Shown here piece after piece: positions 38,783 to 47,193 of a stretch of DNA of 64,000 nucleotides. The DNA is from Streptomyces sp. LUP47B (GTDB lineage Bacteria > Actinomycetota > Actinomycetes > Streptomycetales > Streptomycetaceae): NCBI RefSeq assembly GCF_001746295.1, contig NZ_MJAH01000007.1, forward strand, positions 124,001-188,000. Reading direction: 5' to 3'. Every line of letters begins with the position of its first letter. Within the stretch, counting starts at the first letter, position 1. The translations under genes were made by a program, and so were the position numbers. The notes below the pieces were generated by a model that did not search any database, was not told the origin of the DNA, and saw only the letters and a list, made by a program, of their open reading frames with translations.

Positions 38783-41458
38783 ATGGCGTCGATGGCCATG
38801 CCCGCTCCGTACGACCTCACGATCGACTTCGGTGGCGACCAGTTCCCGGTCTCCGGAAGCCGCCCTCGACTGTCGTGGAAGCCTCCAGGGGGCATACCCG
38901 CGCGTGCCGGCCACGAGCTGGAGATCCACGTCGACGGGCGCTCGCCGCAGACGGAGCACATCGGCGACCACCTGTTCGTCGAATGGCCGGCCGCTCCGCT
39001 GAGCAGTGGTGAGCGCGTGCGGTGGCGCGTCCGAACGCACGCGGACGCGGAGACCTCCCAGTGGAGCGCCTGGCACGGCTTCGAGGCCGGGCTCCTCGAC
39101 GAGGACTGGACAGCACACTGGATCACGCCCGCGGACGATCCGCAGGACGCGCGCCGCGAGCCCGGTACCCGCCCCACGCACGTCCTACGCTCCGCCTTCA
39201 CCACCACCGACGTGGTCCGCGCCCGCCTGTACTCCACAGCCCTGGGCGTGTACGAGGCGTTCGTCAACGGCGAGCGCGCGGGCACCGTCGAGCTCGCGCC
39301 CGGCTCGACCTCGTACGACCGCACGCTGTACGCCCAGGCCGCCGACGTCACCCCGTCCGTTCGCCCCGGCGTCAACGCCGTCGAGATCGTGCTGTCCGAC
39401 GGCTGGTACCGCGGCCAGGTGGGCGCCTTCCGCAAACCGGCAGGCTGGGGGGAACTCCTCGCGGCCCGGCTGGAGTTGCATCTGGAGTACGCCGACGGGA
39501 CGCGCCGGGTCATACGCACCGACGAGCACTGGACCTCCGCCCGGGGCCCGGTGACCCGCGCCGACCTCAGGGACGGCCAGATCACCGACTTCCTCGCCCC
39601 CCGCGGCCCTGAGCGTCCCGTCCTCGTCGACGCCGTCGCCGCGCCCGCGATCGACTGGTCCCCGGCCCCGCCCGTGCGCCGCGTCGAGGACCGCCCCGTC
39701 GTCTCGCTCATCCGGCTGCCGGACGGCGCCTGGATCGCGGACTTCGGCCAGAACGCCTCCGGCCGGCTCCTCCTCACCGACCTCGGCCCGGCCGGCACCC
39801 GAACCGTGATCGACCACGGCGAGCATCTCGACCCCGCCACCGGGGACCTGACCACCGCCCACCTCGACATCCAGCGCCCCGGTGATCCGGTGACCGTCTT
39901 CGTCCAGCGCGACGAGGTCGTCTCCTCCGGGGCCACCGGCGAGGTCTTCGAGCCCCGCCACACGGTGCACGGATTCCGGTACGCCCGGCTGGAGCGCGGC
40001 GACGTCCCGCTGGACGCCGCCGGCCTCACCATGCGGGTGGTCCACACCGACCTGCGCCCCGCAGGCACCTTCGCCTGCGGCAACGAGGACCTCAACCGTC
40101 TGCACGAGGTCGTCCGCTGGAGCTTCCGCGGCAACGCCGTCGACGTGCCCACCGACTGCCCGACCCGCGAGTGCATCGGCTGGACCGGCGACTACCAGGT
40201 CTTCGCGCCCAGCGCGGCGCGCCTCTACGACGTGTCCGGCTTCAGCCGCAAGTGGCTCCGCTCGGTCCGCGACGACCAACTCGACGACGGCCGCATCGCC
40301 AACTTCTCCCCCGACGGACGGCGCGCCAAGCTCCGCACCGACCAGCGGCTCGACATGATGACGGGCTCCGCCGGCTGGGGCGACGCGATCGTGCTGGTGC
40401 CCTGGGTGCTGTACGAGACATACGGCGACAGCCGGGTGCTCGCCGAGAACTGGGACGCGATGGTCCGCTGGGTCGAATGGGCACTGACCACCGCCCGCAC
40501 CGCCCGCCACCCCTCCCGAGTGGCCCGCTCGGCCCAGCCCCTGCCGCATGAGGAGTTCGTCTGGGACGGCTCCTTCCACTGGGGCGAGTGGGCCGAGCCG
40601 AAAGCCCGTGCCGAGGACGGCTCGCTGATCGAGCCGGTGGAGGACGGCCCGGACGGCTGGATGAGCACCGACAAGGGCGAGGTGGGCACCGCCTTCCTGT
40701 ACCGCTCCACCTCGCTCCTCGCCGAGGTAGCCGCCCTCCTGGGTCGCGACGCCGAGGCCGCCCGCTACACGGAGTTGGCGCAGCAGATCAAGGACGCCTG
40801 GCGGACCGAGTTCCTCGAAGACACCGGCCGGACCATGACCGACAGCCAGGCCGGCTATGTCCGCGCCCTCACCTTCGGACTGGTGCCTGAGAAACTGCGT
40901 GACGCGGCCGTCGAACGTCTGGTGGCCCTCATCCGCGCGGCCGGAACGCACCTGGGCACCGGATTCCTCTCCACCGCCGACCTGCTGCCCGTCCTCGCCG
41001 ACACCGGCCACGCCGACCTCGCCTACGAGGTACTGCTCCAGCGCACCGCGCCGTCCTGGCTCGCCATGCTCGACCGCGGTGCCACCACCATGTGGGAGGA
41101 CTGGGAGGGCATCGACGAGAACGGCGACGCTCACGACTCGCTCAACCACTACAGCAAGGGCGCCGTCGTCAACTTCCTGCACACCCACACCCTCGGACTA
41201 CGGCAGGCTGAGGGCTCCGTCGCCTGGGCGTCGTTCGTCGTCGCGCCCGTGCCCCACGCGTCGGTCGGCTGGGCGCGCGGGACCTTCGAGGGCCCGCGGG
41301 GGACCATCGCGGTCGAATGGGCTACCGAGGGCGACGAACTGCACATCACCGTCGACGTACCTCCCGCCTCCACCGCCACCGTCGTCTTCCCCGGGGGTGA
41401 GGAGCTGACAGCGGGCCCGGGCCGGTTCACGGCGCAACGCAGCGTGGAAGCGCGGTGA
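38783..41458 (+). CDS. GH78 alpha-L-rhamnosidase
   Basis: An 891-residue bacterial alpha-L-rhamnosidase. An N-terminal fibronectin-like region (about 10-110, RPRLSWKPPGGIPARAGHEL) precedes the Bac_rhamnosid_N domain (about 135-290, RARLYSTALGVYEAFVNGER). A conserved beta domain (about 300-400) follows, then the alpha/alpha catalytic barrel (about 410-790) with VPTDCPTRECIGWTGDYQVF carrying the presumed acid Glu and DGWMSTDKGEVGTAFLYRST. The C-terminal domain has SVGWARGTFEGPRGTIAVEW. No signal peptide is seen, so the enzyme is probably cytosolic and works on imported rhamnosides. ATG at 38783 has GGAAGG 7 nt upstream; an in-frame GTG at 38747 is less likely. Confidence 0.94.
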   Translation: MASMAMPAPYDLTIDFGGDQFPVSGSRPRLSWKPPGGIPARAGHELEIHVDGRSPQTEHIGDHLFVEWPAAPLSSGERVRWRVRTHADAETSQWSAWHGFEAGLLDEDWTAHWITPADDPQDARREPGTRPTHVLRSAFTTTDVVRARLYSTALGVYEAFVNGERAGTVELAPGSTSYDRTLYAQAADVTPSVRPGVNAVEIVLSDGWYRGQVGAFRKPAGWGELLAARLELHLEYADGTRRVIRTDEHWTSARGPVTRADLRDGQITDFLAPRGPERPVLVDAVAAPAIDWSPAPPVRRVEDRPVVSLIRLPDGAWIADFGQNASGRLLLTDLGPAGTRTVIDHGEHLDPATGDLTTAHLDIQRPGDPVTVFVQRDEVVSSGATGEVFEPRHTVHGFRYARLERGDVPLDAAGLTMRVVHTDLRPAGTFACGNEDLNRLHEVVRWSFRGNAVDVPTDCPTRECIGWTGDYQVFAPSAARLYDVSGFSRKWLRSVRDDQLDDGRIANFSPDGRRAKLRTDQRLDMMTGSAGWGDAIVLVPWVLYETYGDSRVLAENWDAMVRWVEWALTTARTARHPSRVARSAQPLPHEEFVWDGSFHWGEWAEPKARAEDGSLIEPVEDGPDGWMSTDKGEVGTAFLYRSTSLLAEVAALLGRDAEAARYTELAQQIKDAWRTEFLEDTGRTMTDSQAGYVRALTFGLVPEKLRDAAVERLVALIRAAGTHLGTGFLSTADLLPVLADTGHADLAYEVLLQRTAPSWLAMLDRGATTMWEDWEGIDENGDAHDSLNHYSKGAVVNFLHTHTLGLRQAEGSVAWASFVVAPVPHASVGWARGTFEGPRGTIAVEWATEGDELHITVDVPPASTATVVFPGGEELTAGPGRFTAQRSVEAR

Positions 41459-41548
41459 AAGCGGGCGGATCGGGGTGAGCACCGGACGGCTGATGGGTGA
41501 GGTTCGTCGTCGATCCGGGCGGCCAACCGCGAGGATTGTTTCTTCTTC

Positions 41549-41989
41549 TCAGCGCAGTTGCTCGGCCAGTCCGACGATGATGTCCTCGGGGCCGCGGAGG
41601 TAGCAGAGCAGATAGATGTCCTCGAACCGGGCGATCTCGCCGAGTAGTTCGGCGCCGTGCGGGCGCAGGCGGGCAACGGTGTCCTCGATGTCGTCGACGG
41701 CGAACATGACGCGGTGCGTGCCCAGAATGTTGTGCGGCCGGTTGCGCGGCCCGGCGCTGATCACCGCGGGACTGCGGTACTTCGCCAGCTCGAGCCGACT
41801 GTGACCGTCCGGGGTCCGGACCATGGCGATGTCACAGCGGACGCCGTCGAGTCCGGTGCACTGGTCGGCAAAGGCACCCTCGACCTCCCCCCTGCCCTCC
41901 AGCTCCAGCCCCAGTTCCACGAAGAACGCGATGGCGGCATCCATGTCCTCGACGACAATGCCGACGTTGTCCATCCGCTGAATCGCCAT
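41549..41989 (-). CDS. VOC/glyoxalase-fold protein
   Basis: A 146-residue protein of the vicinal-oxygen-chelate superfamily with two beta-alpha-beta-beta-beta modules: MDNVGIVVEDMDAAIAFFVE then GLELEGRGEVEG, and RVMFAVDDIEDTVARLRPHG then FEDIYLLCYLRGPEDIIVGL. Metal-ligand positions appear incomplete: the usual N-terminal His is replaced by Asn (MDNVGI), while a Glu lies in RLELAKY and another in GPEDI. It may bind a ligand or act as an isomerase or dioxygenase. AGGAG lies 9 nt before the ATG. The gene follows the TetR gene at 145 bp on the same strand. Confidence 0.85.
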   Translation of the reverse strand: MAIQRMDNVGIVVEDMDAAIAFFVELGLELEGRGEVEGAFADQCTGLDGVRCDIAMVRTPDGHSRLELAKYRSPAVISAGPRNRPHNILGTHRVMFAVDDIEDTVARLRPHGAELLGEIARFEDIYLLCYLRGPEDIIVGLAEQLR

Positions 41990-42134
41990 GCTGGTTTCTC
42001 CTTTGTCCTCGTGCAGCCGGTGGTGGCCACTGATGTCCCTGGGACGGAACCGGTGGCACGTTCTCGACATCCTCACACCGCAGAACTCCGAAAAGCTGGA
42101 TCCCTCCTCAGCCTCGCTACCGTGCTTGAGGCCG

Positions 42135-42827
42135 TCATGGCTGTCGGCGCGCCCCCGCGACGCGCAGGGCGATGTCGCCGTACTGGTAGGCGAGTTCGTC
42201 GACGGAGAACTCGCCGCCCTCGTGGAACCAGCTGGCGACGCCGATGCCCATGTCGAGGATCGAGTACGAGGCGATGCGGGCCGACTGCACGTGGAAGGCA
42301 CCCTCGGCGGCGCCCTGTTCGATGAGTTCGCGGAAGCGGCGCTCGTAGTCGCTGCGGCGGCCGAGCACGCGGTCCTGGTCGGGCTGGTCGAGGCTGCCGA
42401 TCTCGCGGTTGCCGACGAAGGCCTCCAGGCGGTGGCGGGCGTGGTATCGGATGTGCGCCTCCACGGAGCGGCGCAGCTGTTCGCGGACGTCGTCGGTGCC
42501 GGAGACGGCCACGATGTTGTCGGCGATGAGCTGTTCCATCGTGCCGATCATGATCTCGGCCAGCAGTTCGTGCTTGGAGGCCACGTGCTTGTAGAGGCTC
42601 GGGCCTCGGATGCCCACGGCGGCTCCGATGTCGGCCATGGTGGTGGACCGGTAGCCCTGTGCGGCGAAGAGCCGCAGCGCGGCCTGCCGGATCGCCGACC
42701 GGCGGTCGGTGACGGGCGTGCCCTCCGCACGGGCCGGCCGGTGCGGCCGCTCGTAGGACCCGTTGCGCGATCCGCCGTGCACTCCGTGGAGCGACTTGCC
42801 GTGCCCCTCACTCTGGGCTGAGCTCAC
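42135..42827 (-). CDS. TetR family regulator of the first acyl-CoA cluster
   Basis: A 230-residue TetR-type repressor with an unusually long polar N-terminus (about 38 residues). The helix-turn-helix (about 42-85) reads RRSAIRQAALRLFAAQGYRS then TTMADIGAAVGIRGPSLYKH. The ligand-binding domain includes HIRYHARHRLEAFVGNREIG, as in fatty-acid or acyl-CoA-responsive members. GTG start with AGGAG 5 nt upstream. It is divergent from the acyl-CoA dehydrogenase gene; a palindrome between them is its likely operator. Confidence 0.9.
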   Translation of the reverse strand: MSSAQSEGHGKSLHGVHGGSRNGSYERPHRPARAEGTPVTDRRSAIRQAALRLFAAQGYRSTTMADIGAAVGIRGPSLYKHVASKHELLAEIMIGTMEQLIADNIVAVSGTDDVREQLRRSVEAHIRYHARHRLEAFVGNREIGSLDQPDQDRVLGRRSDYERRFRELIEQGAAEGAFHVQSARIASYSILDMGIGVASWFHEGGEFSVDELAYQYGDIALRVAGARRQP

Positions 42828-42866
42828 GCGAACTCCTGAAGCTACCGACTGTTAGCCGACTTCGTC

Positions 42867-42883
42867 TACTGGAGCAGCCAGTA
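42867..42883. promoter_or_regulatory. Candidate TetR operator
   Basis: TACTGG (42867-42872), AGCAG and CCAGTA (42878-42883) form a 6-5-6 palindrome. On the minus strand TATACT (42880-42885), a -10-like box for the TetR gene, overlaps it. Confidence 0.55.
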
Positions 42884-42895
42884 TAGACCGAACCC

Positions 42896-42925
42896 TTGAC
42901 AGGCCGCCCTGGTCACGCCTGAGAT
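42896..42925 (+). promoter_or_regulatory. Possible promoter of the acyl-CoA dehydrogenase operon
   Basis: TTGACA (42896-42901) is a consensus -35. At 18 bp follows TGAGAT (42920-42925), a weak -10. The start codon is at 42960. Confidence 0.35.
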
Positions 42926-42959
42926 GGCTAATGGTCAGTAGCCAAGCTCGGGAGTGAAC

Positions 42960-44162
42960 ATGCCGATCGGGTTCGAGATCGACGAGAGGGTGGCCGCCGT
43001 CGCTCGGCGCACCACCGCGTTCGTACAGGACGTGGTGATACCCGAGGAGCGGGCATGCGACGGGAACGTCCACGCCGGTCCGGAGCCACTGCGCCGCCGG
43101 CTTCAGCAGGGAGCCCGCGACGCGGGGGTGTTCGCCCCCCACGTCGGCACGGAGTGGGGCGGGCTCGGGCTCGACCTGTGCGGCCAGGCCGTGGTGTTCG
43201 AGGCGGCCGGGTACTCGTTGCTCGGGCCGCTGGCGCTGAACTGCGCGGCACCCGACGAGGGCAACACGCATCTGCTCGAAGTGGTCGCCACCGAGGAACA
43301 GAAGGAGCGCTACCTGCGGCCGCTGGCCGCGGGTGCGGTCCGGTCCTGTTTTGCGATGACCGAGCCCGCGCCCGGCGCCGGTTCCGATCCGCGCGCCCTC
43401 GCCACCACCGCGACCAGGGTCGACGGCGGCTGGCGGATCGACGGACGCAAGTGGTTCATCAGCGGCGCCGACGGGGCCGCCTTCGCCATCTGCATGGCCC
43501 GCACCAGTGGCGGACCAGGCGACGCGGGCGGCGCCACGATGTTCCTCGTCGATGCCGACAACCCGGGAATGAAGATCGTCCGCAATATCGACACGCTGGA
43601 CCAGGGGCTGTTCGGCGGGCACAGCGAGATCGTCTTCGAGGGCTGCGAAGTCGCCGACAGCGCCGTCCTGGGAGAGGTGGACCAGGGGTTCGCGTACGCG
43701 CAGGTGCGTCTCGGACCGGCCCGGATGACGCACTGCATGCGCTGGCTCGGCGTGGCGCGGCGGGCGCAGGACATCGCCCTTGAGCGCGCGTCGGACCGTT
43801 CGGCCTTCGGTAAGCCGCTGGCCGAACTCGGCATGGTGCAGCAGCTGTTGGCCGACTCCGAGATCGACATCGAGACCAGCCGCGCGGTGCTGTGGCGGGC
43901 CTGCTGGGAACTGGACCAAGGACGCTCGGCCGCCCAGCACACCTCGATCGCCAAGACGTACGTCTCCGAGGCGGTCAACCGGGTGGTCGACCGGTCCGTG
44001 CAGGTGTGCGGCGCGCTCGGCATCTCGGGGGACGCCCCGCTGTCCCGGCTGTACCGCGAGGTGCGCCCGTTCCGGATCTACGACGGTCCTTCCGAGACCC
44101 ACCGGTGGGCCATCGCCAAGCGTGCGGTACGGGCGGCACGGGAGCGGGTGGCCGCACAGTGA
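42960..44162 (+). CDS. Acyl-CoA dehydrogenase (ACAD10/11-like)
   Basis: A 400-residue FAD-dependent acyl-CoA dehydrogenase. The N-terminal helical domain includes VPE-like WGGLGLDLCGQAVVFEAAGY. The FAD/acyl region has SCFAMTEPAPGAGSDPRALA and KWFISGADGAAFAICMARTS. The C-terminal domain has RMTHCMRWLGVARRAQDIAL, SAFGKPLAELGMVQQLLADS and VQVCGALGISGDAPLSRLYR. The presumed catalytic Glu is in DGPSETHRWAIAKR. GGGAG lies 5 nt before the ATG. The next gene is an APH-like kinase starting inside its stop codon, an arrangement matching human ACAD10/11 fusions that process 4-hydroxyacyl-CoAs. Confidence 0.9.
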   Translation: MPIGFEIDERVAAVARRTTAFVQDVVIPEERACDGNVHAGPEPLRRRLQQGARDAGVFAPHVGTEWGGLGLDLCGQAVVFEAAGYSLLGPLALNCAAPDEGNTHLLEVVATEEQKERYLRPLAAGAVRSCFAMTEPAPGAGSDPRALATTATRVDGGWRIDGRKWFISGADGAAFAICMARTSGGPGDAGGATMFLVDADNPGMKIVRNIDTLDQGLFGGHSEIVFEGCEVADSAVLGEVDQGFAYAQVRLGPARMTHCMRWLGVARRAQDIALERASDRSAFGKPLAELGMVQQLLADSEIDIETSRAVLWRACWELDQGRSAAQHTSIAKTYVSEAVNRVVDRSVQVCGALGISGDAPLSRLYREVRPFRIYDGPSETHRWAIAKRAVRAARERVAAQ

Positions 44163-45187
44163 CCGCGTCCGAGGCAACCGTGGTCGGCGTCGACGTGCCC
44201 GCGCTGCAGCGGTACTTCGACCACCATGTCCCCGACTGCGCCGGCCCGTTGAGGATCGGGCTGCTCCAGGGCGGGCGCTCCAATCTGACGTACGAGGTGA
44301 CCGACGGGACGCACCGGTGGGTGCTGCGCCGGCCCCCGCTGGGGGTGCTGACCCCCACGGCACACGACATGGACCGTGAATACCGCGTCGTCGCCGCCCT
44401 CGGCGGTACCGGGGTGCCCGTCGCGCGCGCCGTGCTGTCGTGCCGGGACCCGGAAGTGATCGGGGCGCCGTTCTGCGTCGTCGACTTCGTGGAGGGGACG
44501 GTGCTGCGTGACGGCGACGACGCTGCCGTACTCCCGCCTGACGAGGCACGACAGGCGGCCGACGCGCTCGTGGACGCGCTCGTGGCACTCCACTCCGTCG
44601 ACGCCTCCGACGTCGGGCTCGACGATTTCGGCCGGCCGGACGGCTATCTGGAGCGTCAGGTGCGGCGCTGGCGCGGGCAGTGGGAGAAGGTCGCCACGCG
44701 TTCGCTGCCCGACGTCGACGAACTGCACGGCAGGCTCGCCCGCGCCGTACCCGTGAGTGGCGCTCCCGCGATCGTGCACGGCGACTACCGCCTGGACAAC
44801 ACCATCCTGGCGCCCGACGGCTTCGGCCGGATCGCCGCGATCATCGACTGGGAGATGGCCACGCTCGGTGATCCCCTCGCCGATCTCGGGATGCTCCTCA
44901 TGTACTGGGACCCGACCTGCGAACCGGTCCTCGGCGCACGCCATGTCCCGACGGCCAACCCCGGCTTTCCCACCGGCCCCGAACTGGCCGCGCGGTACGC
45001 CGAGAAGTCCGGCCGCGATACCGACGCCCTGCCCTACTACGAGGCCCTGGGCTGTTTCAAGCTCGCCGTCATCGCGGAGGGCATCCACGCCCGATACCTC
45101 GCGGGACGGACCGTGGGCACCGGATTCGAGCGGGTCGGGTCCGCGGTCCCCGCGCTGCTGCGCTCGGGGCTGGACCTGCTGTCGTGA
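44159..45187 (+). CDS. APH-like phosphotransferase (ACAD10/11 kinase type)
   Basis: A 342-residue kinase-fold protein. The N-lobe has LLQGGRSNLTYEVTDGTHRW and VLRRPPLG. The catalytic loop is IVHGDYRLDNTIL with HGDYRxxN, and the metal-binding segment is IIDWEMATLGDPLADLGMLL. Relatives phosphorylate hydroxyl groups, including 4-hydroxyacyl-CoA in ACAD10/11-type pathways, rather than antibiotics. The GTG overlaps the acyl-CoA dehydrogenase stop by 4 nt. The context of dehydrogenase, kinase and SDR argues for hydroxyacyl-CoA metabolism. Confidence 0.9.
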   Translation: MTASEATVVGVDVPALQRYFDHHVPDCAGPLRIGLLQGGRSNLTYEVTDGTHRWVLRRPPLGVLTPTAHDMDREYRVVAALGGTGVPVARAVLSCRDPEVIGAPFCVVDFVEGTVLRDGDDAAVLPPDEARQAADALVDALVALHSVDASDVGLDDFGRPDGYLERQVRRWRGQWEKVATRSLPDVDELHGRLARAVPVSGAPAIVHGDYRLDNTILAPDGFGRIAAIIDWEMATLGDPLADLGMLLMYWDPTCEPVLGARHVPTANPGFPTGPELAARYAEKSGRDTDALPYYEALGCFKLAVIAEGIHARYLAGRTVGTGFERVGSAVPALLRSGLDLLS

Positions 45188-45222
45188 CAGCGACCCTGCA
45201 CACACCGAACCGAGGAGAGCCC

Positions 45223-45981
45223 GTGGGAGACCGACTGTCCGGACAGATCGCCCTGGTCACCGGCGCGACCGGCGGCATCGGCCACGCCGTCTCGCACCGG
45301 CTCGCCGCGGAGGGCGCGACGGTGGTGGTGACGGACGTGGACGCCGGTCGCTGCGAGGACCTGGCGAAGGAGCTGACCGGTGACGGGGCGCGGGCACTCG
45401 GCCTCGCGCTGGACGTCAGCGACGAGGAGGCGTGGCGCGGGGCGGTTGACCGGGTGGTCGACGAGCTGGGTGGGCTGTCGGTTCTGGTCAACAACGCGGG
45501 CATCGCCGAGATGCGGACGGTCGAGACGGAGACCCAGGAGTCCTGGGACAAGGTCATCGCGGTCACCCAGGGCGGTGTGTGGCTCGGTATGAAGTACGGC
45601 GGTCCCGCGATCGAACGCTCCGGCGGCGGCTCCATCGTCAACATCGCGTCCATCTTCGGTACGGTCGGCGGCTTCGGCAGCCAGTTCTCGTACCACGCGG
45701 CGAAAGGCGCGGTCCGCCTGATGACGAAGAACGCGGCACTGCACTGGGCCACGCGCGGCGTCCGCGTCAACTCGATCCACCCCGGTTTCATCGAGACGCC
45801 CCTCTCCCGGGAACTGTGGCGGGGTACGCCCCGGCACACCGCCATGGTCGAGGGCACCCCGATGGGGCGGCTGGGCCGACCCGACGAGGTCGCGGGCGCG
45901 GTGGCGTTCCTGGCCTCCCAGGACGCCACCTTCATCACGGGGTCCGAGCTGTACGTGGACGGTGGTTGGACGGCCCGTTGA
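45223..45981 (+). CDS. Short-chain dehydrogenase/reductase
   Basis: A 252-residue SDR. The nucleotide loop is VTGATGGIGHAVSHRLA, with DVD after strand two suggesting NAD. NNAG appears in VLVNNAGIAEMRT, the catalytic Ser in VNIASIFG, and YxxxK in YHAAKGAVRLMTK. The C-terminal GSELYVDGGWTAR is typical. GTG at 45223 is chosen because GAGGAG lies about 6 nt upstream; an earlier in-frame GTG at 45184 overlaps the kinase stop but has no Shine-Dalgarno. It is the third gene of the operon and probably oxidises a hydroxyacyl intermediate. Confidence 0.9.
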   Translation: MGDRLSGQIALVTGATGGIGHAVSHRLAAEGATVVVTDVDAGRCEDLAKELTGDGARALGLALDVSDEEAWRGAVDRVVDELGGLSVLVNNAGIAEMRTVETETQESWDKVIAVTQGGVWLGMKYGGPAIERSGGGSIVNIASIFGTVGGFGSQFSYHAAKGAVRLMTKNAALHWATRGVRVNSIHPGFIETPLSRELWRGTPRHTAMVEGTPMGRLGRPDEVAGAVAFLASQDATFITGSELYVDGGWTAR

Positions 45982-46001
45982 CGAACTTCGCCGACAAGGA
46001 A

Positions 46002-46031
46002 GGAGGGGCCCGGCGACGACCGAGCCCCTCC
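46002..46031. terminator. Bidirectional terminator
   Basis: GGAGGGGC (46002-46009) pairs with GCCCCTCC (46024-46031), extended inside by CGG/CCG across one mismatch, with a 6-nt loop. It lies between the convergent SDR (stop 45981) and MBL-fold (stop 46047) genes and can serve both. Confidence 0.75.
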
Positions 46032-46046
46032 CCCACACGTGTCGTG

Positions 46047-47087
46047 TCAGCTCACACGTGTGTACTGGTTCACCCCGCCCGTGAACGCCACCGTGGCGCG
46101 GCCGCGCAGCACCAGGACGTCCAGGTGCGCGGCCGTCTCGTTCACGGCGAGCATCTGGTTGAAGGCGTTGAGGTCTCCGAACGGCACCTCGCGGCGCGTC
46201 CAGCCCAGTTTGCGCGCCACGGCGTGCGCGTCGAGAGTGTCCTCGCCCAGCGCTGTCAGGCTCTTGGCCAGCCGGTCGTCGTGGTGGGTGAGCAGTTCGG
46301 CGACGCGGGTGTGGGCGCTGTCGGTGACGGGCCCGTGCGCGGGCAGCAGACGGGTGTCGGCGTACCGCGTCATCAGTCGTAGCGAGTCCAGGTAGTCGGC
46401 GAGGGGGCGCCCGTCGGCCTCGGTCAGCTCGAAGCCGATGGACGGGGTGATGTGCGGAAGGACGTGGTCGCCGGCGAACAGCAGTCCGCGCTGTTCGTCC
46501 AGGAAGACCACATGTCCCTTGGTGTGCCCGGGAGTCGGTACGACGCGCAGCTCGTGGTCGCCGAAGCGGAGCGTTTCCGCGCCGAGCCACTGGTCGGGGG
46601 CCTCCCACACGCTGGGGTCGTAGCCGCCGTGGTCCATTGCCCGGATCTGCTCGGCGAGTTCGGCCGCTCCTCCCCTGCGCAGCGTCTCCAGCGAGCCGGC
46701 CGGTTCGTCGCTGCGCAGCCGGTCGAGCATCTCCAGGCCCGGCCGCTCCCCCGCGCCCAGGTAGACGCGCGAGCCCAGCAGCCGGCGCAGCTCCACGGCG
46801 TTGGTGTAGTGGTCACGGTGGATGTGGGTGACCAGGATGTGGCTGATGTCGCCGAGGTCGCGCCCGATGGCGGCCAGGGCCTCCTCGAGTGCCTTGCGCG
46901 CCTCGGGGATCGCCCAGCCTCCGTCGATCATGACGATGCCGTTGTCCTCCGCGAGGTTCTCCAGCAGATAGACGTTTACGGCGTGCAGGCCGTCGTTGGG
47001 CAGCGGCAGGGGAACGCGGTGCACTCCGGGCTGGACGGTCTGGACTCCGGCTGCGGCCCATGGGCCCTGGTCGAACCGCGCTGTCAT
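46047..47087 (-). CDS. Metallo-beta-lactamase-fold hydrolase
   Basis: A 346-residue MBL-fold enzyme. The metal motif THIHRDHY gives H88, H90, D92 and H93. Further ligands are PTPGHTKGHVVF and FAGDHVLPHITPS, with a late His in LLPAHGPV. A C-terminal helical domain (about 245-346) contains RVAELLTHHDDRLAK, as in lactamase_B enzymes with a winged-helix-like tail. It may be a thioesterase or lactone hydrolase for CoA intermediates; this is inference from context. TGGAG lies 6 nt upstream of the ATG. It follows the acyl-CoA ligase gene on the same strand by 106 bp with a hairpin between. Confidence 0.88.
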   Translation of the reverse strand: MTARFDQGPWAAAGVQTVQPGVHRVPLPLPNDGLHAVNVYLLENLAEDNGIVMIDGGWAIPEARKALEEALAAIGRDLGDISHILVTHIHRDHYTNAVELRRLLGSRVYLGAGERPGLEMLDRLRSDEPAGSLETLRRGGAAELAEQIRAMDHGGYDPSVWEAPDQWLGAETLRFGDHELRVVPTPGHTKGHVVFLDEQRGLLFAGDHVLPHITPSIGFELTEADGRPLADYLDSLRLMTRYADTRLLPAHGPVTDSAHTRVAELLTHHDDRLAKSLTALGEDTLDAHAVARKLGWTRREVPFGDLNAFNQMLAVNETAAHLDVLVLRGRATVAFTGGVNQYTRVS

Positions 47088-47123
47088 GATTCTCCAATGC
47101 TGCTTCTGTTTCGCCGGGGATCG

Positions 47124-47163
47124 GACCCGGCGGGGGGTGTGGGGGGTGCGACTCCGCCGGGTC
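47124..47163 (-). terminator. Hairpin after the acyl-CoA ligase gene
   Basis: GACCCGGCGG (47124-47133) and CCGCCGGGTC (47154-47163) form a perfect 10-bp stem with a 20-nt G-rich loop, 30 nt past the ligase stop. It may reduce read-through into the MBL-fold gene. Confidence 0.6.
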
Positions 47164-47193
47164 TGTCCTCTGATCAGGCCGGATCGCCTTTGA

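Noticed and set aside
44159..45187. Aminoglycoside resistance kinase
   Set aside because: The APH fold is shared, but coupling to an acyl-CoA dehydrogenase and its ACAD10/11-like motifs point to CoA metabolism.
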